Made by a program: the position numbers and the translations under genes
Source of the DNA: Hormiphora californensis
Taxonomy: Eukaryota; Ctenophora; Tentaculata; Cydippida; Pleurobrachiidae
Length of the DNA: 64,000 nt
Direction of reading: 5' to 3'
Assembly: GCA_020137815.1 (NCBI GenBank)
Contig: CM035362.1
Location: forward strand, 5,122,008 to 5,186,007
In this document: positions 9,274-28,428 of the stretch, piece after piece
How the letters are laid out: each line of letters opens with the position of its first letter
Numbering within the stretch: position 1 is the stretch's first letter
Notes under the pieces: model-generated
Told to the model about the DNA's origin: nothing
The model's database searches: none
Seen by the model: only the letters and a program-made list of their open reading frames with translations

Positions 9274-11115
9274 GTTGATTGGAGCGAGTCTAACTTGTCC
9301 AAGGGGGGAGACACACTGAAGTTGGTCGCGCGGGGGGGGGGGGGGCCGCGTGAATTTAATATCCATGTCCTAAATAAACACGTCCGACTTTAATGTCCCT
9401 GGGACATTAAAGGACATTAAAGGACATTAAAAGACATTAAAGGACACTTAATTAAAACATGAATTTTCAGCTATTATTAAACTAAAATGGTATTTTCAGC
9501 CACTTAATATTTACTCCTAATGTCCCCTCTATCGATTCCAACCAATACCATGGATGTTGGGGGTGATTACGCCTCATTTTAGGGTGGCCCGGTACCTCTA
9601 AGCGAACCCCGGAAATTTTGAAGTTTTGGACTAAATGTCAAGGTTTTAGAGTGAAAATAGCCTCGATTTTGATGAAACTCAGTCAGAATGGTCTTTGGTG
9701 TCTAATTAGAAGTCAAAAAATTTTTAAGGGCTAAAATCCTAAATTTAGGTTTTCCTAGGTTTTTTAGGTTTTTTGTGGCTTTTATGGGTTTTAGGAAAGT
9801 CCTAGAACAAAATAAACAGAACCATCTTTCTCGGCGTGAAATTCTGCATCGATTATAGTGGCTACAAACCTTTCTATGACGTAAGGTAAAAACCTTACCA
9901 CATGAAGCATACCCGTTTGGTTAAAACATGTGGTAAGGTTTTTTAGGTTTTATTCGTTACACAGACATCGCAGATCAAAATGGTTTTCACTAAAATTATT
10001 TCCTCATCAATACACGTCGATTGAGTACCTATAACATGGTGTTCTGACAAGAGGTTCGCCCGTTAGCCTAAAACATGTACCCGCCCCTATAAGATGTACC
10101 CGTTTGGGATTTTTTGGGATAACTTCTTAACCTTACGCCATAGAAAGGTTTGTAGCCACTATAATCGATGCAAAATTTCACGCCGAGAAAGATGGTTTTA
10201 TTCATTTTGTTCTAGGACGTTCCTGAAACCCATAAACGCCAAAAAACCTAAAAAACCTAAATATCGTATATTTTGGGTTTGACCACTAAAACTTTTTTGA
10301 CTTCTAATTAGACACCAAACACTATTCTGACAAAATCGGGGATGTTCTCTACTCGTTTCATAAGATGATTTTGAGATATCGTCTAGCCTAGAATTATGCA
10401 CATGTAAAAGAGGTACCGCACCCACGGTCCACGCAAAAGCAAGCCTAATCACCACTGAAAACTAATGAACATTAATTGGAATCGAAAGATGGGACCTTTA
10501 GTAGTACATTGGTGGTAGAAATGTTTGGTAACACATTTTGAAATGGTTAAAATTTCTTGTCCTTTAATGTCCTTTAATGTCCTTTAATGTCTTTTAATGT
10601 CCCAAATTACCCCGGACAATTTAATGTCCCAAAAATCGAGGGACATTAAAGGACATTTTAATACGCGGGCCCCCCCCCCCCCGTCGCGCGCGTTCAACTC
10701 TCAACCTCGCGACACACACTGAAGTTCGAAGTTCGAAGTTTCGCGGAAAAGTTCAAAGTTTCGCGAAAACCCATTTTCGGCTGAGAAATTATTTGTAAGA
10801 TGCTAATTTATTTACTGGTACATCTATCGAGGTGCCTTTTATCAATACCGGGTCAATTTCACCGTTTTTAAAATTTTTGGTGAATTGGGACAACTGTGAC
10901 CGGATTAGCCAAAAATTCAAAAACGGTGAAATTGACTCAGTATGGATAAAGGACATCTCGAGAGATGTACCAGTAAATAAGTTAGCCTCTTACAAATGAT
11001 TTCTCAGCCGAAAATGGGGTTTCGCGAAACTTCGAACTTCGAACTTCAGTGTGTGTCGCGAGGTTGAGATTTGAACGAGCGCGCCCAACTTCAGTGTGTC
11101 TCGCCCCCAATCAAC
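9274..11115. mobile_element. Foldback element (outer), interrupted by a G-run element
   Basis: Outer ends GTTGATTGG...GCGAG against CTCGCCCCCAATCAAC. The arms contain GACACACTGAAGTTGG and, further in, tandem GTTCGAA. The left arm carries a roughly 22-bp insertion near 9288. The left arm is split by the 9333-10682 element, so the rest of that arm resumes at 10691 (TTCAACTCTCAACCTCGCGA) opposite 11057-11076. The loop near 10870-10920 has its own inverted pair around AAAAACGGTGAAATTGA. No ORF. Confidence 0.7.
9325..10690. mobile_element. G-run-ended hAT-like foldback with GGACATTAAA subterminal repeats
   Basis: Element 9333-10682 (1350 bp) is flanked by an 8-bp duplication GTCGCGCG (9325-9332, 10683-10690). 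It begins with a G run and ends with a C run. Subterminal tandem GGACATTAAA units sit at about 9405-9450, inverted at about 10557-10605. Inner arms near 9826-9893 and 10130-10197 are also complementary. An 8-bp duplication and subterminal repeats fit hAT. No transposase. Confidence 0.78.
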
Positions 11116-12331
11116 ACATGTACTGCTTTTTTGTCATTATATATGGGGAGTGGGTGCTGCCAGAGCATTGGCCTGACCCTATTCTCATTTCTTTCACAAA
11201 GGAGCGCGAGAATTGCAGTGGTCAGAACATTAGCAGCCCCTGTATGGCGGCGCCCATACCCCAATTTGATTCTGAGCGCGCGACAGTGTGGGGGCGGTTT
11301 CAACACTTTTCAACACTACTTTAAACAAATTAATTTGAGCTGAAGAAGGGGCACAACCCCGAAACGTTCCCAAACCACCATGTTTTGACTTCGTATCATA
11401 TGACCTCCCACCCCCGGACGTGTCACCCCACACAGACTTAAATATTTGTCAACATTTTTGTTGTTGTAGACGATGTAGTAGACAATGGGCTCCTTTCCAT
11501 GCGTGACCTGCTGCAGTCGGTAAACTGTTAAACATTTTCCAGATTTATCAACAATTTTGTTGTTATATAACAATATACCTACGCCACAATATTATATAAC
11601 AATATACGTCACAATATAACAATATATATATACCTGCTCGGTGACCCACGGTTTTTCCTCATTCCATGCTTCTCCGATGACTGTCTAGGGGGTCAATACT
11701 AAATAAGTTTTTAACCTTTAGTGAAATCAAATATACAACAATATATTTTAAAAAAAAAATTAATCGAGAATCAAATATAGTTAAAAAAGAAAAACAAAAT
11801 TTGTGCGGGTTCCCTTTAGGAGGAGAAATTGACAATATATGGAAATCTATAATTATATAGATTCCCCATTTGTCAATTTCTCGCTAAGGGACAACCTACA
11901 ATGGTACCCGGGTTATTTGGATTAACGGAATGATTTGAAATATGTTATCATAGGTTTTAACTTTAAACTCTCCACTCTACATCTCAACTGTGACTTCCTC
12001 CCCCTCTCTGTTTAGGGTATGTCTCATCCTCTATCTATCGAAACTCCTCACTCATCTAACCACTACCTCTAACCCCAGCCCACCTTCCCACCCCCACCTT
12101 TCCCCCTCTATCTGTCCTGATTCTCCGTCTCAACGCGACCAAATCGTCACTAGATCGTCACTAGATCGTCACGACTTGTGTACCAATTGCTATTTGTTGA
12201 CAAGTGTCATCAGTTTGTTAAGTAACTCGATAATCTTCTTCTGCAGGAATTGCCTTGACCCAATCAGGACCTATAATTTCCTCCTCCTTCTCACCTCCTA
12301 CACTACCCAACTCTGCAGGTATAGTTAGTTT

Positions 12332-12419
12332 CAGGAACCGACTGAATCAGGAAATACTGGTCCCTGATTGGCTGATAACCAGTCACGTGATCTAAATAAC
12401 GAGTTCTGATTGGTTGTTG
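12332..12419. mobile_element. CAGGAACC MITE, copy 7 (right-truncated)
   Basis: Left end and body intact (CAGGAACCGACTGAATCAGG ... GATTGGTTGT); the right terminal repeat is lost. Confidence 0.75.
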
Positions 12420-12660
12420 TTAAGGCGTGGGTGGTGTATGAACGGTTATTGTTAGTTTGGGGTGTATTAAACACTTGACGACAATCGGGTTTTTGCAAGG
12501 CATTAGAACTTGCAATAGAGATCCGGTGTTCAGGGTGATAGGGATTCGAGTGGTAGGGAATCTCAGATTATTGGCAGTTGTGATCTTCGTGCCGGTCCTA
12601 GTTCTTTGCTCTTCCTGTCTGTATTATAGTCTTCCTCATTTTCGTCGATAGTCATAACAA

Positions 12661-12769
12661 CAGGAACCGACCGAATCAGGAAATACTAGTCCCTGATTGA
12701 CTGATAATCAGTCACGTGACCTTAATACTGAGTTCTTATTGGTTGTTTACTTTTATCGGTCGATTCCTG
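12661..12769. mobile_element. CAGGAACC MITE, copy 8
   Basis: Full-length, with an 8-bp duplication CATAACAA (12653-12660, 12770-12777). Confidence 0.87.
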
Positions 12770-12939
12770 CATAACAAGGATGATCCATTTTGTAAACATC
12801 TTCTCGATCCTCATAACTTCTCGATCCTCTGGTGGCTTGACGTAGGTTAACAGGTGTCGTCCATTGCAGTCATATCACTCCCACGTATCCAATCTAGCTC
12901 GTCCACATGACGTGACCAATCTATCCGGTGAGATAAAGA

Positions 12940-13005
12940 TCATGATATAACATGATCTAAATAACGAGTTCTGATTGGTTGTTTACTTGTTTCGGTCGGT
13001 TCCTG
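12940..13005. mobile_element. CAGGAACC MITE, copy 9 (right half)
   Basis: ACATGATCTAAATAACGAGT to TTTCGGTCGGTTCCTG only; the left half is absent or too diverged to see. Confidence 0.65.
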
Positions 13006-13156
13006 CAGTTAGTATATTATACTAGAAGTAGATCGACCTGTATGGCGGCGCCATACCCCATTTGATTCTCAAATCTGAGCTAACATCCTAGCTCTATCCC
13101 ACTACTGCCTCTCTAAACCTCTCTAAACCTCTCTCAAACCTCTCTCAACCCCTCAG

Positions 13157-19797
<6,641 letters not shown>

Positions 19798-19816
19798 ACC
19801 TCCTTCATTTCTCCTG

Positions 19817-19822
19817 AATAAA
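19817..19822 (+). promoter_or_regulatory. Candidate LHX poly(A) signal
   Basis: AATAAA, 20 bp after the stop. A second AATAAA lies at 20259-20264 and could serve a longer 3' UTR. Confidence 0.6.
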
Positions 19823-19910
19823 GGAGTGATACCGAATAGAAGGGATATGTACTGACATGCAGCAGGCAGCTGGTCGACCCAGAGATATGTAGAGATAGTG
19901 TGGTTTATTT

Positions 19911-19945
19911 GTTATCATGGTAACCATGGTAACCATGACATGGTT
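19911..19945. promoter_or_regulatory. RFX-like palindromes downstream of LHX
   Basis: GTTATCATGGTAACCATGGT runs into a second overlapping ATGGTAACCAT and a diverged GGTTGCTATGCGAG. Confidence 0.35.
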
Positions 19946-20288
19946 GCTATGCGAGAGGGTTGACATGATCTGTATTGGCTCAATATATGTGATATTGAGT
20001 TGTGGACACTGAAACTGCGGACAATATTATGTGCAGAGTGTGAAGTTATAATTATTTCATTTTAACCAAATTGAATTGTATAATAATGCAATCTCTTTCC
20101 CTCCAAAAGTTCAATCTTGCTCAATCTTGTTCTACACGTCTTATTCCTTTCAATTCTTATTTTTCTCTCTCCTTCTCCGTCTCGGTATGAGGAAAAGGGA
20201 TTGTACAATCAAACTTAAGTTAAAACCCCTTATATGTACGTGTTTTTACTCTTCTTAAAATAAATTTGAGGGCGACTCAGATAGATAT

Positions 20289-20397
20289 CAGGAATCGATC
20301 GAAACAAGTAAACAACCAATCAGAACTTGTTATTTAGGTCACGTGACTGGTTATCAGCCAATCAGGGACCAGTATTTCCTGATTCGGTCGGTTCCTG
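20289..20397. mobile_element. CAGGAACC MITE, copy 11
   Basis: Full-length in the opposite orientation, with an 8-bp duplication ATAGATAT (20281-20288, 20398-20405). Confidence 0.87.
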
Positions 20398-20847
20398 ATA
20401 GATATGTAATACTGAGCATTAGCCTGACAGGAGGTTAAAGAAAACGTCGTGTGCGTGCTCCCGACGTCCCGTTCTTCAAAACACACATAATTTTGAATAA
20501 TATGAGCATGACAGTCAGCCGCCATCCAGGTCAGCTTCCCCTGCCACTCTGTATGGCGGCGCCATACCCCATTTGATTCTCAAACAGTGCGCTCAGATGG
20601 GTCGCGGCGCCAGACAGCTCCCACTCAAACTGTCTGGCGGTACAAGACCCCTATTTGACAGATGGTGTCCGTGGCGCCAGGCCCAGACAGCACTATTTTA
20701 GTATTTTTAATTTTTGACCCCGATTTACCGGGCAAAATCCGCGAAAAGGGAGCGGGGCCCGCCTGTATAACAGCAGTCGGCGCCGGACCCCGTAGTAGAG
20801 GCAATAATTACACTCACCTCCTCTGATTTCTATGAAACTTCTCCCAT

Positions 20848-22310
20848 CACGGCGTGCCCGAGGGTAGTTTAACATTTGTTTGAGTGCACACCTCCAATTC
20901 CGGTTGTAACTGGTCGGGAAGACCTCCCTGAAGGTCGTGGCGGTGCGGGAAAAATAGGGTAGACCTGCTGCGGCTTCAGAAAATTGAGAAAAAGATAGCT
21001 ATCTTTTTTTTCACTTTGAAAATAAGACGTTTTTTATTAAAAGATCCTTGATCAGTGAGATACGGTTGTCCCCCACCTATTTTTTGACGTAGAATCGAAT
21101 GCCGTTGAAGTCAAATCTCTAAAATGTTGGCAAAATGGAGAAAATCACGTTTTTAGGTGTTTTTTGGTGAAAAAAGCGTTCAAACTGGTAGTAGATGATG
21201 GGATAGAGTCCCAAAAATATCATAAATCGATTTTTTGGGTCTTTTTCGCCCTAGAAACAGAGTTTCATGAAAATCTGGTACAACGCCTATTCTCCGTTTG
21301 CTTTCAAAGAAGCTGAATATTGCTCTAATTTAGCCAATTTTGAAGAAAAGGCGTCCAAAATGATACCAGTTGACAGGATAGAGTCCCAAAAACGTGAAAA
21401 TCATCAATTTTAGGCATTTTATACCCTAGAAACAAATGGACATGGTGGTCGAATGATATTTTTTATCTCGGTAGGCCTCTGAAGTATGTGGAAATAGCCA
21501 CAATGTAGAGATTGTGGTAAATTAATGTGAATAAACGTTTACCAAACCCACTTTAGTGGGCTTCTGGATTATGCAAGAGCCACTCTTCAACTTAGCAGGT
21601 GCTAAAGTGGGTTTGGTAAACGTTTATTCACATTAATTTACCACAATCTCTACATTGTGGCTATTACCACATACTTCAGAGGCCTACCGAGATAAAAAAT
21701 ATCATTCGACCACCATATCCATTTGTTTCTAGGGTATAAAATGCCTAAAATTGATGATTTTCACGTTTTTGGGACTCTATCCTGTCAACTGGTATCATTT
21801 TGGACGCCTTTTCTTCAAAATTGGCTAAATTAGAGCAATATTCAGCTTCTTTGAAAGCAAACGGAGAATAGGCGTTGTACCAGATTTTCATGAAACTCTG
21901 TTCCTAGGGCGAAAAAGACCCAAAAAATCGATTTATGATATTTTTGGGACTCTATCCCATCATCTACTACCAGTTTGAACGCTTTTTTCACCAAAAAACA
22001 CCTAAAAACGTGATTTTCTCCATTTTGCCAACATTTTAGAGATTTGACTTCAACGGCATTCGATTCTACGTCAAAAAATAGGTGGGGGACAACCGTATCT
22101 CACTGATCAAGGATCTTTTAATAAAAAACGTCTTATTTTCAAAGTGAAAAAAAAGATAGCTATCTTTTTCTCAATTTTCTGAAGCCGCAGCAGGTCTACC
22201 CTATTTTTCCCGCACCGCCACGACCTTCAGGGAGGTCTTCCCGACCAGTTACAACCGGAATTGGAGGTGTGCACTCAGACAAATGTTAAACTACCCTCGG
22301 GCACGCCGTG
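20848..22310. mobile_element. 1.46-kb near-perfect foldback element
   Basis: Ends CACGGCGTGCCCGAGGGTAG inverted at 22291-22310. The arms are almost identical for about 720 bp, meeting near 21575. CCAT sits on both sides (20844-20847, 22311-22314), a weak 4-bp duplication candidate. A partial pogo-like sequence (TTTTTGACCCCGATTTACCG) abuts the left side at 20709. No ORF that survives both arms. Confidence 0.75.
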
Positions 22311-22409
22311 CCATGCTAAGAGGTGGCAATAGAGGTTCAAACACCGTAGAGTTTAAGTCTGAACAATGTTCGGTTCGTTAATTATCGCTAATTGAAAAAC
22401 GCCAAAATG

Positions 22410-23050
22410 GCCTAAAATCTCCCTAAGTTCCGAATTGAAATTTTGGAGTTGAAACTCCAGACTTCGTGGAGATGTCCGCTAGGATGACAATATGCACCAA
22501 AATCGGACGGAAGCCTAAATTCGTCCGAATTCGGTACGAAAAGCCGGGTAGACTGAATTTTGGTCACGTGACATGGGTCCAAAATCAGTTTTTTGCCATT
22601 TACGCTTTTCCAGTACGTCGGAGACAAAAAATATGGCCAATACTTGTCATTTCCATCGCTTTTCCTGCATCTTTTAAGCCCCCCATAAATATCCCTTACT
22701 TCAACGGTTCAGAAGTGGGCGTCATTTTGGGCTCCTAAAAATACTGAACCGTTAAGTAAGGGATATTTAAAGGGGACTTAAAAGATGCAGAGCGATGGAA
22801 ATGACAAGTATTGGCCAATTTTTGTTCCGACGTACGGGAAGGCGAAATGGAAAAAAACTGATTTTGGACCCTGTCCGTGCCCAAAAATTCAGTCCCCGGG
22901 CTTTTCGACCGAATTGGGACGAATTTACTTCCCGCCGATTTTGGTGCATTTTGCCTCCGCGGCCCTCCCACGAGTCGGGAGTCCAACTCCAAAATTTCAA
23001 TTCAATTGGGCGTTTTAATTTTTCGAAAATTAGGAAATTGGGGGGGGTTC
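22410..23050. mobile_element. Imperfect foldback element
   Basis: AATTGAAATTTTGGAGTTGA (22433) is inverted at about 22986-23006, and TACTTCAACGGTTCAG (22699) at about 22743-22758. Arms are about 80-85% alike by eye, so older than the neighbouring 1.46-kb foldback. Frames inside are arm sequence, not genes. Confidence 0.65.
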
Positions 23051-24005
23051 AGACTTAACTCCCCGGTATTGAACCTTTTTTCCCCCTCTAGCAGGGGAAA
23101 AGTTTCATAGAAATCAGAAGTAGTGAAATTTTTTCCCCTCTACTCCCCCGGTTTTTGTTTCTCAATCTTTGCATCTACGCAGGCTTCTTTTGGGACTTTC
23201 AGCCCTTCAGGGTCGCGAAACGGGGCCCTGGAGAGCTGACAACGAGGGAAAATTCAAACTCTTACATGCGGCGCCAACAATCAAAAAGGGGGCGGCGGCT
23301 CCCGCATTTTTTAACTTGTACATAATGTACTACATTGTACTTATATCATGACAGCCAAAGAAAGCTGGTATTGGGTGTAGGCTGCACAACAATCTCTCAG
23401 CACTTGGAGAGATTTTAACACCTCGAAAAACTCTCCCTCATTATAACATGATAGATAATGGTACTCATGACTAATTACATCCTTTTATTTGTCTTTCTGG
23501 GGCTGCCTATTTTTCCTGGGGCCCCAAACAGGGATACTAAACAAACTTCAAGGCAGGGGAAGGCAAACACAAACGCCAAATGATGGTCCCACACACAATG
23601 GCAAACTGTGTTACTTTTTTTCTTCTCACCCCGGGGGGGAGGTCCGTAATCGACAGACAACTGTTTTGGTGCCCACGGGGCCCCGATACTCCCCCGCAAA
23701 TTTGGGGCGCGCAGAGCAAACCCGCCAAAGGGCCCGTTTGTGTGTCTGGGGGGGGGGTTTTCCCAAAACCCCCCCAAAAACGGAATGTATCCGAGGGGTG
23801 GGTGTGTAACACCCAGGGGGCCCTCTTTTTTTTTCTCTGCTGCGTACCCAACCCTGGGGGGGGCCCTCTCGACCTTTTCAATCTCACAATGAGGGGCACT
23901 GGTTGAGTGCTGAAAATGTGCAAACATGGAAAACCCTACCACACCAATTATTTTTTCCCCCATAACATGTGTCAAAACTTGGTGCATAGAACCAGTAGAC
24001 ACCTG
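23051..24005. other. No gene seen; sequence texture suggests base-call problems
   Basis: 23480-23900 is dominated by short homopolymer doublings (GGGGCCCC, AAAACCCCCCC) unlike anything else here. A 175-codon frame on the opposite strand has no recognisable domain. I treat it as low-quality sequence or an unknown insert. Confidence 0.4.
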
Positions 24006-24008
24006 GAT

Positions 24009-24009
<1 letters not shown>

Positions 24010-24070
<61 letters not shown>

Positions 24071-24300
24071 TAGAGAGAGAGAAAGAGAGATAGAGGTAGA
24101 GAGCGAGAGACTATAGAAAGAGATAGAGAGATATATCGAGAGAGAGAGCAGATAAGTAGAGAGAGACTCTCGCGATCTCTCTAGATCTAGCACCTCGCTA
24201 TCCTTGTCTCTCTCTCTCTCTCTCTCTCTCGCTCTCTCTCGACTCTCTCTCTCGAGCTCTCTCTCTCTCTCCTCTGCGGCTACTCTCCTCTAACTCGCTC
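24010..24300. repeat. (GA)n then (CT)n microsatellites
   Basis: Pure GA at 24010-24066, imperfect GA to 24170, then CT-rich from 24206, tailing into TCTCC sequence to about 24420. Confidence 0.88.
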
Positions 24301-24559
24301 TCTGATCTCTTCTCCTCCTTTTCTCTCTTCTCTCTTCTCTCTCTCTTCTTCCTATCCTCTCCTCTCTCGCCCTCCTCCACTCCCCTCTTCTCTTCCTCCC
24401 CCCTCTCTCCCCTCTCCCTCCTTTTCTCCTTCCGGATTATTACAAGAAAAAACAAGAGCCATTTCGGACAATAAATATATTTCTCTCCTCTTCCCTTATC
24501 AGTTATCAGGCAAATAAATTCTATTGATAGGGCAGATTGCTCCAGCTTGCCTTGTTCGA

Positions 24560-24593
<34 letters not shown>

Positions 24594-24730
24594 CACGCCC
24601 CCTCTTTTACAAATGCAAAGGAGGGTTAGAAAATACCACGCTCTATCCAGCTATTTTCCAGAATGTCAAAGCTGGTTCAGTTATAACACCCTAGATCATG
24701 TAACGGGTTTCAGTTGTAGAGCTATTATAA

Positions 24731-24830
24731 CAGTCGGACCACGATTTACCGACCCCCGATTTACCTAGACACCCCAATTAACAACCACACCCTCCTTCCC
24801 AAACTCCCGTATAAGATCGTGGTCCGACTG
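24731..24830. mobile_element. pogo/Tigger-like MITE copy c
   Basis: 100 bp, ends CAGTCGGACCACGATTTACC / ATCGTGGTCCGACTG. The matching A/T change in both ends keeps the hairpin paired. Confidence 0.7.
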
Positions 24831-24839
24831 TGTAAATAT

Positions 24840-25410
24840 CGCCCGTTGTGTGAAGAAGAAAACCTCACGTAAATTTCTTTGTAAGGGTTCGGAATGAGAA
24901 AAATCTTTTTAAACGCGTACTGTAAAAAACGTATCGAACACGCTCATATTATATAAGCAATGATCCTGCCTCTAAATCATCTATCGCTTCACTTCTTCAA
25001 TAAAGGAGAAAAATAATAATATCTTCACCTCCATATTTGTTTGTCAGAACTAGTCGCAGTTTTTTAGTCATAATAACCCTTCATTAACCATCTCCGAAGT
25101 AATTCTGCTACGTGGAAAACGGTTTCAATTCTAATTCAGGTTTCTCAAACAAAAACTGTAACTACATTTTATATCGCTTTTTAAACAGATTTGAACATGA
25201 ACTCACTTTTGAGAAAAAAGAATCACTCTTGAACTTTAAATTTGTGTGGTAAGATAAAAAACACTTGTGTACAGGCGTTGTAAAAAGCTAAAAAGAGAGA
25301 ATTATATTGTTACATGTTCATGCTGTGTGCTATTTTACATACAAACAGATTTAGAACTTACTTCAATGTTTGTTCAGGTACGCAGGATACAAAACACCAC
25401 CCACACATGT
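24840..25410. other. AT-rich stretch, nothing recognised
   Basis: About 570 bp of AT-rich sequence with no repeat family from this window and no exon I can support. Confidence 0.5.
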
Positions 25411-25412
25411 TA

Positions 25413-25568
25413 CAGTCGTATACCCTGGATTACCTTAACCACCCCCCCATTTAGGCGGGAGGATAGTCCCCCCCCCCCCCCGATATATAGGAAATTAACG
25501 GTATTTGGACCAGATTTACCGGGCAAACCCATTCCCCCTCAGCATCCCGCTAAATCGGGGTCCAACTG
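25413..25568. mobile_element. pogo/Tigger-like MITE copy d
   Basis: 156 bp, degraded left end (CAGTCGTATACCCTGGATTA), good right end (AAATCGGGGTCCAACTG), TA on both sides. Confidence 0.65.
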
Positions 25569-25705
25569 TACAAAAAGGTCTATCAAATACCGTCCCATTC
25601 ATTTCATATGTTTCACTTGTGAACCCCGACTTTGAGCTATTATACTGCAGCAGCAGTATGTAAAGCTATACAAAGTAACACACATACACACGTCACTCAC
25701 TATCT

Positions 25706-25708
<3 letters not shown>

Positions 25709-25761
<53 letters not shown>

Positions 25762-26378
25762 TCCTCTCTCTCTCTCTCATCTCCTCTCGCTCTCTCCTCT
25801 CCTCTCTCTCTCTCTCTTCCTTCTCCCTTCTCGTCTCCCAGATCCTCCTCTCCTCTCTCCTCTCTCGTTCTCTCCTCTCCGCTCTACCCTCTCTCTCTTT
25901 CTTCTTCTCATCCTCTTCTCTCCTCTCTCCAGTCTCCCTCTCTCTCCTCGCTCATCGTCTCTCTCCGGTCTCCCTCTCACATCACCGTCAATCTCCTCAT
26001 CTGCACTCTGCACTCCCCATCTCTCTTCTCTCCTTCGAAGGTCTCCTCTCTACTCTGCTCCTCTCGTCTTGCGTCTCTCCCTCTCTCGGAATCCTGTTCT
26101 TTCTCATCTCTCAATCTCCGACGCTCTCCGTCTCTCAATGATGCTCTATGCCTCGGTCTGCCATACTTCTCTCGTCCTCTCAGACTCCAGCGACATCTCA
26201 ATCTCTCTCTCTCTTCTCTCTTCTACGTCTCTCGTCAAGACTTCCTCCGCCCAATCTCACCTACTTCTTCGGTCTCGTCCACATCCTCATGCGCTTCTCA
26301 GTCCCACTCGTCTTCTCTCTACTCTTGGCTCCGCAAGTTCCGTCTCATGGCCTCAGTTTCTCCTCGAAATCAGTCTCT

Positions 26379-26410
<32 letters not shown>

Positions 26411-26450
26411 CTCTCTCTCCTCTCTCTCTGGTCACACACAAACAGCGTGC
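25709..26450. repeat. CT-rich microsatellite block
   Basis: Pure CT at 25709-25746, then about 650 bp of CT-rich imperfect repeat with purer runs at 26371-26397. Frames here are Ser/Leu or Arg/Glu artefacts. A further weaker CT/GA block follows at 26885-27175. Confidence 0.85.
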
Positions 26451-27562
26451 CTCCTCCGCACTCTCTGATATACTCTCTGTGTCTAGTTGAAAAAGAAAAG
26501 GCGTGCGAGAGAAATACTAATACAAACTGCCTAACAAGATATATTAACATTCATCCCTTATTTAGCGTTCCTTTATTGGCGTCTTGACGAGTTTCATATA
26601 CTGGCTGGAGATCTGACAATGGTAAAACAACAACATCACTTATTATATTATAGGAAACAGTATTGGTCCCTTTAATCGAATTCTCCATACAGATTTTCAT
26701 CAGAATTCTCAGAATTATTGCCAAAATTCAATGTACATATATTATGTTGCAGTTGACTGACTGTTTGTCTCTTTCTAAAGAGAATTACATGTTGTTATAT
26801 GTACTAACGGGGTATGAGCTGTTTAAATTAGTAGATAGAAAGAGCAAGAGAGATACCAAAGGGGTATGGGAGAGGCTATGAGAGTAAGAGAAAGAGAGAG
26901 AGGGAGAGGAGACGGGAGAGACACGAGAAGATTATAAGATAGAGGAGAGTAGATCGCATAGATGCAGAGATGAAGAGAGAGTCCTCTATCGCCTTCTAGC
27001 TTCTAGCCTTCCGATCCTCTCCCTGACTCTCTCTACCTCCCTTCATCTCCCGCTCGAACTCGCGTTGTCTGCCATTCTATCTCGTTTATTCTCTCTCTCT
27101 CATCCTCTCACCTCTCCTCTCTCCTCTCTCCCTTTCTCCTCTCTCTCCTCTCTCTCTCTACTTCTCTCCTCTAGACTGAGCATACATCATCTCACCGTTG
27201 CACAAATTCCTGTACCCCGCACCTTGTTGGCAGACAAAGGAAAATTGAATCATACATTGGAGGCTATAATAATAACCCAAAAGGGTGTGTGAGAAATTTT
27301 AAACGGGTTGGACGTAATGGTAAAATGTAAAGTAGGTTTTAGCGAAGTGCAAAGATAGATGTTCAAGTATTTTATCATTTTTTTTTGAGAGATGGGTTAG
27401 AGAGATGTTAGTGCGAGGTATGTTAAAGCTTTTTGGGTTCGGGATGGACAAGGCACTATTATATGGAATATGGAAGAGATATATTAGAGAACTTGTTTTG
27501 AAAGAAAATGACAAAAACGATACCAATCCAACAAAGATATAACATACATACATTCTGGGGGA

Positions 27563-27728
27563 GGCACCCGTTTACCCCAGGGAGGGATGGCTCGGGGAAA
27601 AGATTTAGCCTCGGTAAATCGGGGTGGCAAACACAAAACACACGTCGCGGTATATCGATGGCCAAAATAAATCGTTTAATTTCCTATTCTCCTGGTATAT
27701 CGGGGTTCCGGTAAATCGGGGTCCGACT
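27563..27728. mobile_element. pogo/Tigger-like MITE copy e (degraded)
   Basis: The right half (TCCGGTAAATCGGGGTCCGA, CTCCTGGTATATCGGGG) is clear. The left end is diverged and its position approximate. Confidence 0.5.
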
Positions 27729-27929
27729 CTACTACTAATATGATAACAATTATTTTACCTGCTTATTATAACTGTGTTGAGAAATACTCGAGGATATTGT
27801 CGTGGGCCGTGGGGTGGTGGGGTGCCGTGGTTTTAAGTAAATTTTTTTTTTCCTTCCTCAATCAGTCCCCCTCCCCTCCCCTTCCCTTTATTCCTACCTC
27901 CACCCTCGTAGCACGCTCCGAGGACTGGG

Positions 27930-28428
27930 AACAGGTAAAATGTAAGGGCTGGGACGGGAAACGGTTAAAATGTAAGTGCTGGGAAACAGGGTAAAATGTA
28001 AGGACTTTTGTGGTGACACCTTTAGCGAGAATTCATGTAAGGACTTGGGAAACTCAGGTAAAGATTTAGGACTGGGAAAACAGTAGCAATGTAAGGACTG
28101 GGAAACAGGTAAAATGTAAGGGCTGGGAAACAGGTAAAATGTAAGGGCTGGGAACACGTTAAAATGTTGTCATAAGTAACTGTGAAAGCAGGTAAAATTG
28201 AAATGTAAGGACTGGGAAACAGGTAAAATGTAAGGACTGGGAAACAGGTAAAATGTAAGGACTGGGAAACAGGTAAAATGTAAGGACTGGGAAACAGGTA
28301 AAATGTAAGGACTGGAAACAGGAGGTAAATTTAAGGGACTGGGAACAGGGTAACACATGTAAGGACTGGGGGAGAACAGGTCAAAAAAATGTAAGGACTG
28401 GGAAACAGGTAAAATGTAAGGACTACCT
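27930..28428 (+). repeat. 25-bp minisatellite
   Basis: Unit GTAAAATGTAAGGACTGGGA + AACAG. The first part is degenerate; five consecutive units at about 28200-28320 are near-perfect. Confidence 0.88.

Larger units (their letters stand above)
7364..13156. other. SNIP1-LHX intergenic region, repeats only
   Basis: About 5.8 kb. I find no convincing coding exon. It holds two TA-flanked pogo-like MITEs, four CAGGAACC MITE copies (9151, 12332, 12661, ~12940), a nested foldback pair (9274-11115) and CTGTATGGCGGCGCC-type repeats at about 11239 and 13037. 11120-12330 is AT-rich with nothing recognised. An untranslated first exon of the LHX gene may lie here. Confidence 0.5.

Noticed and set aside
11990-12328. 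112-codon frame upstream of LHX
   Set aside because: Low-complexity Ser/Pro/Leu composition and no homology I recognise; ends beside a MITE.
22412-23110. Several overlapping 70-90 codon frames
   Set aside because: Mirror-image arm sequence of an imperfect foldback.
23475-24002. 175-codon minus-strand frame
   Set aside because: No domain, overlaps another open frame of similar length, and lies in a stretch of doubtful sequence quality.
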